Assembly (NCBI RefSeq): GCF_947501165.1 | Contig: NZ_CANMUU010000001.1 | Coordinates: 1,364,001-1,428,000 of the forward strand | Direction of reading: 5' to 3' | From: an uncultured Allomuricauda sp. | Lineage (GTDB): Bacteria > Bacteroidota > Bacteroidia > Flavobacteriales > Flavobacteriaceae | DNA length: 64,000 nucleotides | Part shown: positions 42,321 through 50,923 of the stretch, in pieces | Numbering within the stretch: position 1 is the first letter of the stretch | How the letters are laid out: every line of letters begins with the position of its first letter | The notes under the pieces: generated by a model | Seen by the model: the letters and a program-made list of their open reading frames with translations, nothing else | Database searches by the model: none | What the model was told of the DNA's origin: nothing | Made by a program: the position numbers and the translations under genes

Positions 42321-44429
42321 ATGAAAAAGAATTTCACGCTGGCATTTTTAGTGATTTTAGTAGCTGTGGCTTCCTGTAGCTTTACGAATAAATCGTTTGA
42401 GAATGATGATAAGGATAAATTGTTATTAGATCTAATCACCTATGTGCTGGAAAAGGGTCATTATGAGCCCAAAAACCTAAATGATAGCTTTTCTTCCAAT
42501 GTTTTTGATGATTTCATTGATATTCTTGACCCTACTAAGCGTTACTTCCTGGCAAGTGACGTTAGGGAATTTGAGAAGTATAGATTCATGATTGATGACG
42601 AAATCAAGAACACTGAAATAACGTTTTTCAATATCGTATACCAACGTCTTAAGAAGCGAATGGGTGAAGCAGAGGAGATTTACAAAGATGTATTGGATAC
42701 TCCTTTTGATTATAACAAGTCAGAAACCATCAATATCGACTATAAAGATCAAGAGTTCGCTGCAAACAAGAAGCAGTTGCGTGAAAGATGGAGACAGCAG
42801 CTGAAGTACAATACTTTAGGTGTTTACGATAATAAGCTTAGCGAAAATGAAGATAATCTGCCTGTAGCTGAGTTGGAGGCTGAAGCAAGAGAAACTACAG
42901 AAAATACATTGGGCGAGTTCTTTGATTTTATCAATGACTTGGAACGTAAGGATTGGTTTGTGCAATATATCAACACCATTGTAGATGAGTTTGACCCACA
43001 TACCTACTACTTTGCTCCAGATGATAAGGAAAAGTTTGATATTGGTATGTCTGGTAAGTTTGAAGGTATTGGAGCCAGATTACAGAAGAAACCTGAAGGT
43101 GCTAAAGTCGTGGAAATCATTTCCGGCGGACCTGTATGGAGAGAGCAAAGTCTGGAAGTAGGTGACGAAATCTTAAAGGTAGGGCAAGAAGGAGAAGAAC
43201 CCACGGATATTGTGGGGATGCGTTTGGATGACGCCATTAAACTTATAAAAGGCCCTAAAGGATCTACTGTAGATTTGACCGTACGTCGCGTTGATGGAAC
43301 AATTGAGGAGGTTTCTATAACCAGAGATGTGGTTATGCTTGAAGAGGCTTATGCAAAATCGGCAACGGTGAAAGATGCAGGAAACAAATACGGATTAATC
43401 AACCTTCCCAAATTCTATGTAGATTTTGAAGACTATACGGAAAGAAATGCGGCAACTGACGTAGCCAAGGAAGTGGAGCGTCTTAAAGAAGAAGGAGTTG
43501 AAGGTATTATCCTTGATTTAAGGGATAATGGGGGAGGTTCTTTGAAAACTGTTGTGGATATGGCCGGTCTTTTTATTAAAGATGGACCTATTGTACAAGT
43601 ACGCTCATCGGGACAACGAAAAGAAGTTCACGAAGATAAAGACGAAAGAATTCAGTGGGATGGACCATTGGTAATATTGGTTAACGAATTGTCAGCCTCC
43701 GCTTCAGAGATATTGGCTGCCGCAATGCAAGATTATAAGAGAGCGGTGGTAATTGGAAGCAAGCAGACTTTTGGTAAGGGAACGGTTCAAAATGTAATTC
43801 CTTTGGACAATATTGTTCGCAGTAATGAACATGGAAATTTGGGAGCGATTAAATTGACCACCCAAAAATTCTATAGAATCAATGGAGGGTCTACGCAATT
43901 GGAAGGTGTTAAGAGCGACATCGTGGTTCCGGACCGATATAGTTATATCGATTTAGGGGAAAGGGATCAAGAGAACCCATTGGAATGGGATAGAATTTCA
44001 GCTGCTGACTATGAAGCATGGGATGGTTACATTGATTTTGAATCCACAATCGCCAACAGTAAAAAGCGAATGTCTGAAAACCCATATATCGAATTGATTG
44101 AAGAAAACGCGAAGTGGTTAAAGGAGCAGCAAGATGAAACAACAGTTTCTTTGAATTACGATGCCTATAAACAACGCGAGGAACAAGCCAAGAAAAAATC
44201 CGAACAATTTAAAAGTTTGAGAGATTATGATTCAGAGTTGACTTTTGAATCATTGCGATATGAGACGGAATTGTTTACCCAAGACTCAGTACTACGTGAA
44301 AAGCGTAACCGTTGGCACAAGAACTTGGCCAAAGACATTTATGTGGAAGAGGCCATTAACGTTCTAAAGGACCTTAAGTTGAACAACATTAAAGGTGCAG
44401 AACGCAGACTTGCCAGCGTTAAGGGATAA
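42321..44429 (+). CDS. Carboxy-terminal processing protease (Prc/Tsp type, S41A)
   Basis: A 702-residue periplasmic protease. The signal segment ends near a lipobox-like VASCSF (residue about 20), so it may be a lipoprotein. An N-terminal Prc-type region (residues about 25-230), a PDZ domain (about 240-330, AKVVEIISGGPVWREQSLEVGDEILKVG) and the S41 catalytic domain follow. The Ser-Lys dyad is visible: Ser near 460 in SASASEIL and Lys near 486 in TFGKGTVQNV. A C-terminal DUF3340-like tail completes it. It degrades or trims proteins from the C-terminus. The ATG at 42321 is chosen over the upstream TTG because the signal peptide starts there; it ends at a strong terminator. Confidence 0.93.
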   Translation: MKKNFTLAFLVILVAVASCSFTNKSFENDDKDKLLLDLITYVLEKGHYEPKNLNDSFSSNVFDDFIDILDPTKRYFLASDVREFEKYRFMIDDEIKNTEITFFNIVYQRLKKRMGEAEEIYKDVLDTPFDYNKSETINIDYKDQEFAANKKQLRERWRQQLKYNTLGVYDNKLSENEDNLPVAELEAEARETTENTLGEFFDFINDLERKDWFVQYINTIVDEFDPHTYYFAPDDKEKFDIGMSGKFEGIGARLQKKPEGAKVVEIISGGPVWREQSLEVGDEILKVGQEGEEPTDIVGMRLDDAIKLIKGPKGSTVDLTVRRVDGTIEEVSITRDVVMLEEAYAKSATVKDAGNKYGLINLPKFYVDFEDYTERNAATDVAKEVERLKEEGVEGIILDLRDNGGGSLKTVVDMAGLFIKDGPIVQVRSSGQRKEVHEDKDERIQWDGPLVILVNELSASASEILAAAMQDYKRAVVIGSKQTFGKGTVQNVIPLDNIVRSNEHGNLGAIKLTTQKFYRINGGSTQLEGVKSDIVVPDRYSYIDLGERDQENPLEWDRISAADYEAWDGYIDFESTIANSKKRMSENPYIELIEENAKWLKEQQDETTVSLNYDAYKQREEQAKKKSEQFKSLRDYDSELTFESLRYETELFTQDSVLREKRNRWHKNLAKDIYVEEAINVLKDLKLNNIKGAERRLASVKG

Positions 44430-44453
44430 ACCTCATATTTAATAATATAAAAG

Positions 44454-44479
44454 AACCGACCTTTTTAGGTCGGTTTTTT
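44454..44479 (+). terminator. Terminator after ctp
   Basis: AACCGACCT (44454-44462) pairs perfectly with AGGTCGGTT (44467-44475) around a 4-base loop, followed by a T-run. Confidence 0.9.
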
Positions 44480-44637
44480 GTTTTTAAATCATTTCGTTTT
44501 TTGTAAGCCAATGAATACGTCAAGCTATATTTCATATCCACCAATTTGAAATGGTATTTTTAACTGAAATTCCCGAACTTCACGTATCGGACGATATAGT
44601 CCATTAAAACGGAGCCATATCTTTATCGTTGTGCATA

Positions 44638-45279
44638 ATGTTCAAAAAACTGCTAACATCAATATTATTAGTATCTCAATTATCCTTTTCACAAACTGAA
44701 AAGGATGATTATGAAATCTATGCTTCAATATTAGCAGAGCAACTAAAATTTGGAATTAGTGACGAAACAGATTCAATTGTTCTAATTGAACAATTCGTCA
44801 ACAAACATGATGTATCTGATTATGAACTTTTCGATTATAAAACTGACTCTATTCATGGTTCGGATATTAATTTTCTATCCTCAAATGGAGTTTCTAAATC
44901 TTTTATAAATCGCTTAAAGAATGAATCGGAATTAAGAAAAGTTATAAAAGAATTGACAGATGACTTTACTATTCAACCGAAGATAAAAGCGGAATTATTA
45001 TCGACTAACTATTTGAATATTCAAAGCATATCAACAGAAAAGTTTAATTCTTATTTCCGAAAAAAACGCTGGAGAAAAAATGCCTGGAAAAGAATTAAAA
45101 GAAAATATGGTACTGATAATATAATTGAGTTTTCAAAAGTAAATTATAATGGAAATTTCGCAACAACATATTGCGGAATCAATTGTGGTGGCCTATGTGG
45201 AAATGGATTCTTTATTGTTCTTGAGAGAATAGATGAAAAATGGAAAACAATAGCTTTAATAAATTTATGGGAATCTTAA
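44638..45279 (+). CDS. Unknown secreted protein, cassette-like orphan (213 aa)
   Basis: A 213-residue protein with a signal peptide (MFKKLLTSILLVSQLSFSQ). The mature part is rich in Lys, Ser, Asn and Ile, contains a basic cluster (FRKKRWRKNAWKRIKRKYG) and ends in a Cys/Gly-rich segment (TTYCGINCGGLCGNGFFIVLERIDEKWK). No family is recognised. The gene is clearly more AT-rich than its neighbours and stands alone between two terminated units, followed directly by a long palindromic element (45297-45440). This suggests recent acquisition as a single-gene unit. The ATG at 44638 is preferred to the TTG upstream; TATCTTTA at 44618-44625 may be its -7 box. Confidence 0.65.
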   Translation: MFKKLLTSILLVSQLSFSQTEKDDYEIYASILAEQLKFGISDETDSIVLIEQFVNKHDVSDYELFDYKTDSIHGSDINFLSSNGVSKSFINRLKNESELRKVIKELTDDFTIQPKIKAELLSTNYLNIQSISTEKFNSYFRKKRWRKNAWKRIKRKYGTDNIIEFSKVNYNGNFATTYCGINCGGLCGNGFFIVLERIDEKWKTIALINLWES

Positions 45280-45296
45280 AACACTATGAACAACAA

Positions 45297-45440
45297 TGTA
45301 TAACCGTAATTACGGCGGATTCGACTAACCTTCGACTAACCTTCGACTGCGCTCAGGGCTGGCTGAATCCACTCGGAATTGCTAAAGTCAGTGCCAAACC
45401 GAAACTAAACGCATATAAACCCGTAACTGACGGTTATACG
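45297..45440. repeat. Palindromic element downstream of the orphan gene
   Basis: The outer arms GTATAACCGT (45298-45307) and ACGGTTATAC (45430-45439) are exactly complementary, and inside them TTACGG (45310-45315) pairs with CCGTAA (45421-45426), giving a 16-bp stem with a small internal loop. A nested pair GGATTC (45317-45322)/GAATCC (45365-45370) lies within, as does the tandem 11-mer TCGACTAACCT (45321 and 45332) that leads into TCGACTGCGCTCAGGG. It begins about 18 bases after the gene stop. The shape recalls a recombination or folding element such as an attC-like site, but the bases do not fit the integron consensus. Confidence 0.55.
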
Positions 45441-45559
45441 AGACCGATAAGTGCAATCCTAAAAACATACGTCTCTTTTGCGCGTATTTATAATTGAGAA
45501 CAAAGGATTCAGATCAGTTTTTTATTTACATACCGCCTGATTTGGCTATTTTGCGCTTC

Positions 45560-46360
45560 ATGGGTAAAAGAACAACGTATACCATTCTACTGGCTATTTG
45601 TATTATTGGTTTTTGGCTTTTTGAAAACTTCTATACCCCAGACACGTACTCATCTAAAAGTAAAACAGGACGTAAGGAAGTAATCCACGGTGATTTTTTG
45701 CCTAGCTCTACTTACGGCGATGTGGTTAAACATGAATACTATACATTGTCCTATAGCGAATCTCATGAACAGGCAGAATGGGTGGCCTATCCGCTCAAAA
45801 GAGAACATCTTACCAATGATGATAGAAGGAGACCCTATTTTATCGAAGACCCCGAAGTAAAATCCAAATCTGCTGATTGGCGAAATTACCAAGGTTCAGG
45901 TTACGACAGAGGGCATTTGGTTCCTGCTGGGGACCGTAGATTTTCGGAACAAGCCTATAACGAAACGTTCTATACCAGTAATATAAGTCCCCAAAATCGC
46001 GACTTTAACGCTGGAGTTTGGAACAGATTGGAACAACAGGTGCGATTTTGGTGTAAGAAGTATGGTAACTTGGTGGTAATTACAGGAGGTGTTCTAAAAG
46101 ATAATCTTGAGGAAATAGGAGAGGAAGATGTGGATGTGCCGGAGGCTTTTTTTAAAATCGTTTATCGCGAAACTGCAGATGAAATAGAAGTGATTTCATT
46201 TCTCATGCCCAACCAAGAAAGCAATTTACCTTTGCATGATTTTGTGATTGCCATAGATGAAATAGAACGGCAAACGAATATTGATTTCTTTTACAAGCGG
46301 CCTAAGGAATGGCAGAATCAATTGGAGTCCAGAGTCGATCTTACCAACTGGCAGTTTTAA
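45560..46360 (+). CDS. DNA/RNA non-specific endonuclease, membrane-anchored
   Basis: A 266-residue nuclease of the NucA/EndoG type. An N-terminal anchor or uncleaved signal (TTYTILLAICIIGFWLFENF) puts the enzyme outside the inner membrane. The catalytic motif is YDRGHLVPAGDRR with His119, and NISPQNRDFNAGVWNRLE provides the metal-binding Asn. It cuts single- and double-stranded DNA and RNA with magnesium. Upstream sequence in frame is open, but the ATG at 45560 gives the usual anchor. Its end overlaps the rodA stop by 4 bases on the opposite strand. Roles could be nutrient scavenging or defence against extracellular DNA. Confidence 0.9.
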   Translation: MGKRTTYTILLAICIIGFWLFENFYTPDTYSSKSKTGRKEVIHGDFLPSSTYGDVVKHEYYTLSYSESHEQAEWVAYPLKREHLTNDDRRRPYFIEDPEVKSKSADWRNYQGSGYDRGHLVPAGDRRFSEQAYNETFYTSNISPQNRDFNAGVWNRLEQQVRFWCKKYGNLVVITGGVLKDNLEEIGEEDVDVPEAFFKIVYRETADEIEVISFLMPNQESNLPLHDFVIAIDEIERQTNIDFFYKRPKEWQNQLESRVDLTNWQF

Positions 46361-47640
46361 AGACCGTCCCGCAATCTGTTGGAATCCAATTTCAAGAAAA
46401 TGAATAAGAGTAATGTAAAGAACATTAGCCCAGACCCACCGTAGCTAAAAAAGGGCAGGGGGACCCCGATAGTGGGCAAAAGACCTATTACCATACCTAT
46501 ATTGATGATATAGTGTATGAGCAAAATGGAAATAACCCCATAACCGTACATGCGACAAAAGTCATTTTTTTGTCTTTCGGCCACATAAATCAATCTAAGA
46601 AAGAAGAGCGAAAATACGATGATTACAGTAGTAGTTCCCATAAAGCCCCATTCCTCACCCACTGAGCTAAAAATGTAGTCGGTGTGCTGTTCCGGAACAA
46701 AATCTCCCTTGGTTCGGGTACCTTCCAAAAAACCCTTACCAAAAAACCCACCTGATTCGATTGCCTTTTCAGATTGATACGTATTATAGCCTATGGTTTT
46801 CCGGATTTCTTCCAGCTTGTCTTTATCTTTTTCCAAGCTCAACCATAAAGCAAATCTATCTCTATGGCGTTGTTCGAATACATTTTCGTACACAAAGTTC
46901 ACAGAGAGCGAAAAGAGAATCGACAATACCAAAGCAATACTTAAAGGTATTATTGGAATTTTCGTCGATTTCCTTTTAAAAAGAAAAGTGAGAACGGTTA
47001 AGGTTCCCAAGCCAATACCAATCCAAACCGTACCAAACATTAAAGTGGTGGCGAAAAGGACTACTATGATTACTAAAATTCCCAAATAATAAAGCGGAAA
47101 TCCCTCCCTAAAAAGGACAAAGAAAAGTGAGAAATAAATCAGTGCGCTACCAGGATCAGGTTGAGGCAAAATAAGAAGTGCGGGTAAAAGGATAATCAAC
47201 AAGGCATATAGCTGGTGTTTTTTGTTTCGGATATCGGTTTGAATGTCACTTAAGTATTTAGCCAATGCCAATGCCGTTGTAACTTTGGCCAATTCGGAAG
47301 GTTGGAGATTTAAAAAACCCAAATCGTACCACGAGGTAGCACCAGCTATGGTTTTGCCAAAGAGAAAGAGCCCTACTAAAAGTACTAAGGACGAGATGTA
47401 AAAGATAGAAGCGAATCGTTCAAAAAAACTGGTTTCCACAAATAGAACCAATACAATTACCCCTAAGGAGATAATGATAAAAAACAACTGCTTTCCATAT
47501 AATGTGGAAAAATCAAAAATGGAACCATCTGGATTGGAGAGCGTGGTGGAATAGATATTTATCCATCCTATAAAAACCAAGAAAGCATATAAAAAAACGC
47601 TGATCCAGTCTATTCTCTTGACCAGTCCTCTACCAGACAT
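46357..47640 (-). CDS. rodA: Rod-shape protein RodA, SEDS peptidoglycan polymerase
   Basis: A 427-residue membrane protein with about ten spans, a SEDS-family glycosyltransferase that polymerises peptidoglycan strands in the elongasome together with PBP2. Visible hallmarks are SWYDLGFLNLQPSELAKV, PDPGSALIYFSLFFVLF, EHTDYIFSSVGEEWGF and the C-terminal GVPLPFFSYGGSG. It overlaps the PBP2 gene by 11 bases and ends the mreB-mreC-mreD-pbp2-rodA run. It converges with the endonuclease gene, overlapping its stop by 4 bases. Confidence 0.95.
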   Translation of the reverse strand: MSGRGLVKRIDWISVFLYAFLVFIGWINIYSTTLSNPDGSIFDFSTLYGKQLFFIIISLGVIVLVLFVETSFFERFASIFYISSLVLLVGLFLFGKTIAGATSWYDLGFLNLQPSELAKVTTALALAKYLSDIQTDIRNKKHQLYALLIILLPALLILPQPDPGSALIYFSLFFVLFREGFPLYYLGILVIIVVLFATTLMFGTVWIGIGLGTLTVLTFLFKRKSTKIPIIPLSIALVLSILFSLSVNFVYENVFEQRHRDRFALWLSLEKDKDKLEEIRKTIGYNTYQSEKAIESGGFFGKGFLEGTRTKGDFVPEQHTDYIFSSVGEEWGFMGTTTVIIVFSLFFLRLIYVAERQKNDFCRMYGYGVISILLIHYIINIGMVIGLLPTIGVPLPFFSYGGSGLMFFTLLLFIFLKLDSNRLRDGL

Positions 47641-49495
47641 ACTCGTTTATCTTGAAAGGTTCCCCACTATACGGTTTTGCGTATTCGTGTTCAAGGGTTT
47701 TCTCCAGCATTCTTTTTTCCAGATCTTTGCGGGTAATTTCTCCCTTTACATATTTTTCAATCAAAAGGGAAGCAATGTGCCCTGCGTATCTTGCCCCATA
47801 ATATCCATTTTCAATATAAACGGCCAATGCAATTTTTGGATTCTCAACGGGAGCAAAAGCTACAAAAACCGAGTGATCCGTCAATTGCATTCGTTCTCCA
47901 TTGATCCGCACAAAATTTTCTACTGTTCCAGTTTTTCCTGCAATTTCTATTCCGGGAACTTGAACCCAACGTGCAGTACCATATTTATAAACGTTGGCCA
48001 TGCCTTCAATTACGGGTTCAAAGTGTTTGCGGTCTATGGTGGTATATCTGGGTTCGGTGAATCTGGGGTCAATGGATCCATTTCCCACACTCTTTATAAC
48101 ATGAGGTGTAAAAAAATAACCACGATTGGCGATGGCAGCGGTCATATTGGCCAATTGCAATGGTGTGGCGGCAACCTCACCTTGACCAATTGAATTGGAA
48201 ATAATGAATGATGATGCCCATCTATTGTCTCCATACGCTTTGTCATAATACGCTTTATCAGGAATGCGTCCGGGTCGCCCTGTGGGCAAATCAGTCCCCA
48301 GATAACCCCCCAAACCAAAGCTTTTCATATGTTTTTCCCAAGCATCCATCCCTTCATCTGTGGTTTTATACTTGCCATAAATCTTTCTAAAGGTACCAGC
48401 AAAATATGCATTGCATGATTGATAAATACCAGAATTCAGGTCACGCATACCACCTCCACAGTGGCAACCTCTTTTGGTGTTTCCCACATAAAACCCATTG
48501 TAACATCTAAACTTGGTAGAGGTGTCGATGACGCCTTCCTGAAGTGCCACTAAGGCATTCAAGGTTTTAAAGGGAGATCCAGGGGATGGTTCGGCTAAAA
48601 TGGAACGGTCCCAGGTAGGTTTGGAAATAGTATCGTAGTGAAGTTTGGTGTAATTTCTGGAACGTTCTCTTCCCACTAAAAGTGCAGGGTCGTAGGTGGG
48701 TCCGGAAATCATGGCCAAAATCTCACCACTTTTCGGTTCCAGGGCTACTATTCCACCTCTTTTGCCGTGCATCAACCGTTCACCATATTCCTGCAATGCT
48801 TTATCCAGAGTAATTCTAATTTCTTTTCCTTGTTGGGGAAGCGTATCTAGTTTACCGGCTTTGTAAGGGCCTATATCTCTATTAAAACGATCTTTTTGAA
48901 TGTATTTTACCCCTTTACGCCCTCTTAGTGTCTCCTCATATTGTTTCTCAATTCCGGTACGTCCTTTGAGTTCTCCTGCTACATAATATGGATTGTTCTG
49001 AAGGTCTCGTTCGTTAACTTCACTAATGTATCCCAAAACATTCGCCGCACTATTGGTGGCGTAGTATCTTAGTGATCGTTTTTGGATATAGAATCCTTCA
49101 AAGTGACGCATTTTTTCTTGTAGACCTGCATAATCTTCTTTGGAAAGTTGAGGTACAAGAACTGAAGGAAGCCGTGGAGAGTACGTTCTCGCTCTTTTCA
49201 TTTTGGAAATGAAGGCTTTCTTATCAATCCCCAACAAATTGCAAAACTCCAAAGTATCCAACGGTTGAACTTCTCTTGGAATGACCATCACATCATACGC
49301 TGGCTGATTTCCAACTAAAAGCTCACCATTTCGATCATACACATAACCTCTTTCCGGGTAATCGTAAATTGCCTTGATGGCTGGGTCCTCAAGGGTTTGA
49401 TTTGGTGAAAAACTAAAAAGCTGCAGATATGACAAGCGGCTTATAAAAACAAAACCGACGATAATAACTACGGAAGAGAGTAACAGTTTTTTCAT
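47630..49495 (-). CDS. mrdA: Penicillin-binding protein 2 (elongasome transpeptidase)
   Basis: A 621-residue class B penicillin-binding protein with an N-terminal membrane anchor (about residues 3-21), a pedestal domain to about residue 230, and a transpeptidase domain. The nucleophile motif is PSPGSPFKTL (SxxK), the SxN motif lies in the QSCNAYFAGTF region, and the third motif is AGKTGTVEN (KTG). It cross-links peptidoglycan in lateral wall growth as the partner of RodA, whose gene it overlaps. The mreD stop lies 52 bases upstream. Confidence 0.95.
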   Translation of the reverse strand: MKKLLLSSVVIIVGFVFISRLSYLQLFSFSPNQTLEDPAIKAIYDYPERGYVYDRNGELLVGNQPAYDVMVIPREVQPLDTLEFCNLLGIDKKAFISKMKRARTYSPRLPSVLVPQLSKEDYAGLQEKMRHFEGFYIQKRSLRYYATNSAANVLGYISEVNERDLQNNPYYVAGELKGRTGIEKQYEETLRGRKGVKYIQKDRFNRDIGPYKAGKLDTLPQQGKEIRITLDKALQEYGERLMHGKRGGIVALEPKSGEILAMISGPTYDPALLVGRERSRNYTKLHYDTISKPTWDRSILAEPSPGSPFKTLNALVALQEGVIDTSTKFRCYNGFYVGNTKRGCHCGGGMRDLNSGIYQSCNAYFAGTFRKIYGKYKTTDEGMDAWEKHMKSFGLGGYLGTDLPTGRPGRIPDKAYYDKAYGDNRWASSFIISNSIGQGEVAATPLQLANMTAAIANRGYFFTPHVIKSVGNGSIDPRFTEPRYTTIDRKHFEPVIEGMANVYKYGTARWVQVPGIEIAGKTGTVENFVRINGERMQLTDHSVFVAFAPVENPKIALAVYIENGYYGARYAGHIASLLIEKYVKGEITRKDLEKRMLEKTLEHEYAKPYSGEPFKINEYVW

Positions 49496-49547
49496 ATGTC
49501 AGACCTAATAAGTGTCCCTATATTTTCCTAACGGAAATATGAAGGGT

Positions 49548-50054
49548 TTATTCGCTTTTGGGGCTAAAAAGTGAACTAAACATGGCACATAAGAAAAAAG
49601 TGACCAAGCTAGTGGTTACAAATTTCTTCAAAATTAAGAGGATATGTGATAAACTTAAAATTTCTAGGAAAAAGAATATTAAATGATGCGCCAATATTAA
49701 CAGTCCCAAAAAGGTGAGTCTCTGCACTTTTGTAGTATTCTTGAAACTAAAGTTTTGAAATTCATAATTCACTCCAAAACAGAACCGCATGATCAAGGGT
49801 CGAATAAAAGCAGAGGTCAACGTTGCAAATGTGTGCAAGGCCAAGGTATCCGAAAAAATATCAATAATCAATCCTAGCAAAAAAGCAGTAAGAAGAAAGA
49901 CCGCCCTATTTCCTTTTATGGGAAACCAGTACAGAAAAATGACATAGACCATCGGATTGATGGAATCTAAAAAATTAAGGGTATTAAAAATTAGTACCTG
50001 TGTCAAAACAAGCAATACAAACCTTAGAATATTTAAAAAGACAACATTATTCAT
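49548..50054 (-). CDS. mreD: Rod-shape-determining protein MreD
   Basis: A 168-residue membrane protein with about five to six hydrophobic segments (FVLLVLTQVLIFNTLNFLDSINPMVYVIFLYWFPIKG at the start). It has few strict motifs; the location between mreC and pbp2, with its start overlapping the end of mreC by 8 bases, identifies it. It is part of the MreBCD scaffold that positions wall synthesis. Confidence 0.9.
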   Translation of the reverse strand: MNNVVFLNILRFVLLVLTQVLIFNTLNFLDSINPMVYVIFLYWFPIKGNRAVFLLTAFLLGLIIDIFSDTLALHTFATLTSAFIRPLIMRFCFGVNYEFQNFSFKNTTKVQRLTFLGLLILAHHLIFFFLEILSLSHILLILKKFVTTSLVTFFLCAMFSSLFSPKSE

Positions 50055-50862
50055 CTACGGTCAATTCTTCCAGTTCTTTGATCTCCTTTTTATTCTTGTT
50101 TTTTATAAGATAGATGTTCTTCACATTGGCCATGTCGTTAAAAAGTTCTACATCAATATTGTAGAAACTCTTAGAAGCGTTCAAGTCGTATTTTTTGATT
50201 ACCCCAACGGGTATATTTTCAGGAAAAATACTGGACATTGCACCGGTAACAATGGTATCTCCAACCACTAGCGGCACCAATCTAGGGATATCCACCAATT
50301 GTACTACCCTGTAATCGCGGGCATCCCAAACCAAAGACCCAAAATAATCTGTGTTCTTTATTTTGGCATTGATGTTTGATTTTGTGTTCAAAACGCTTTG
50401 GACGGTTGAAAAATTGGATGAAGTATTTTCAACAATGCCCAAAATGCCACGAGTGGTAATCACACCCATATCCTGTTCTATCCCGGAATTGCTTCCTTTG
50501 CTAATGGTCAAGTAATTTCTAGGTGAGGAAAAACTGTTTTTTATGACTTTCGCATTGGTAACACTATATTCCAGTTGAGTGGTATCCAAAGTCTGTTGGA
50601 TTTTTTCAGGTGAATTGAAAAGTAACTTGCGCAGACGTTCATTCTCTTGGACAAGTCTGTAATTTTCTTCGCGTAGCGAAAAATAGCCAGATATGTCAGC
50701 TGCGTTCCCGTATACCTTTCCTGTAACCCATTTGGAAGAATTAAAAAATCGGGACTGGTGGTAAGAATGAGAACGAATCGTTAGGACCAACGCTATCAAA
50801 GCCAAAAAACCATAGAGGAAAGAGTTTCTATAGTTGAGTATAAAATTGATGATGCGCTGCAT
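50047..50862 (-). CDS. mreC: Rod-shape-determining protein MreC
   Basis: A 271-residue inner-membrane protein with an N-terminal anchor (about residues 14-27, FLYGFLALIALVLTI), a short coiled coil (about 57-80) and the MreC beta domain (SVTNAKVIKNSFSSPRNYLTISKGSNSGIEQDMGV, then NINAKIKNTDYFGSLVWDARDY and GDTIVTGAMSSIFPENIPVGVI). It binds MreD and PBP2 in the periplasm. It starts 61 bases after mreB on the same strand and overlaps mreD by 8 bases. Confidence 0.95.
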   Translation of the reverse strand: MQRIINFILNYRNSFLYGFLALIALVLTIRSHSYHQSRFFNSSKWVTGKVYGNAADISGYFSLREENYRLVQENERLRKLLFNSPEKIQQTLDTTQLEYSVTNAKVIKNSFSSPRNYLTISKGSNSGIEQDMGVITTRGILGIVENTSSNFSTVQSVLNTKSNINAKIKNTDYFGSLVWDARDYRVVQLVDIPRLVPLVVGDTIVTGAMSSIFPENIPVGVIKKYDLNASKSFYNIDVELFNDMANVKNIYLIKNKNKKEIKELEELTVDE

Positions 50863-50923
50863 GCAATCGTTGGGTTAGAATGGTTGTGGAAATAGTAGTT
50901 CCACTGTTATGTTCAATACGCGT

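Noticed and set aside
45297..45440. Classical integron attC site
   Set aside because: The arms do not match the RYYYAAC/GTTRRRY core sites and no integron integrase is visible, so it is reported only as attC-like in shape.
45240..45497. A reading frame of about 85 residues across the palindrome region
   Set aside because: It overlaps the end of the 213-residue gene, follows the repeat structure and shows no protein-like composition; the DNA palindrome explains it.
46761..47089. Plus-strand frames opposite rodA
   Set aside because: They are antisense to strongly conserved RodA coding sequence and lack any protein signature.
47618..48193. Plus-strand frame of 191 residues opposite the PBP2 gene
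   Set aside because: Cys/Phe/Asn-rich antisense of a certain transpeptidase gene; no independent evidence.
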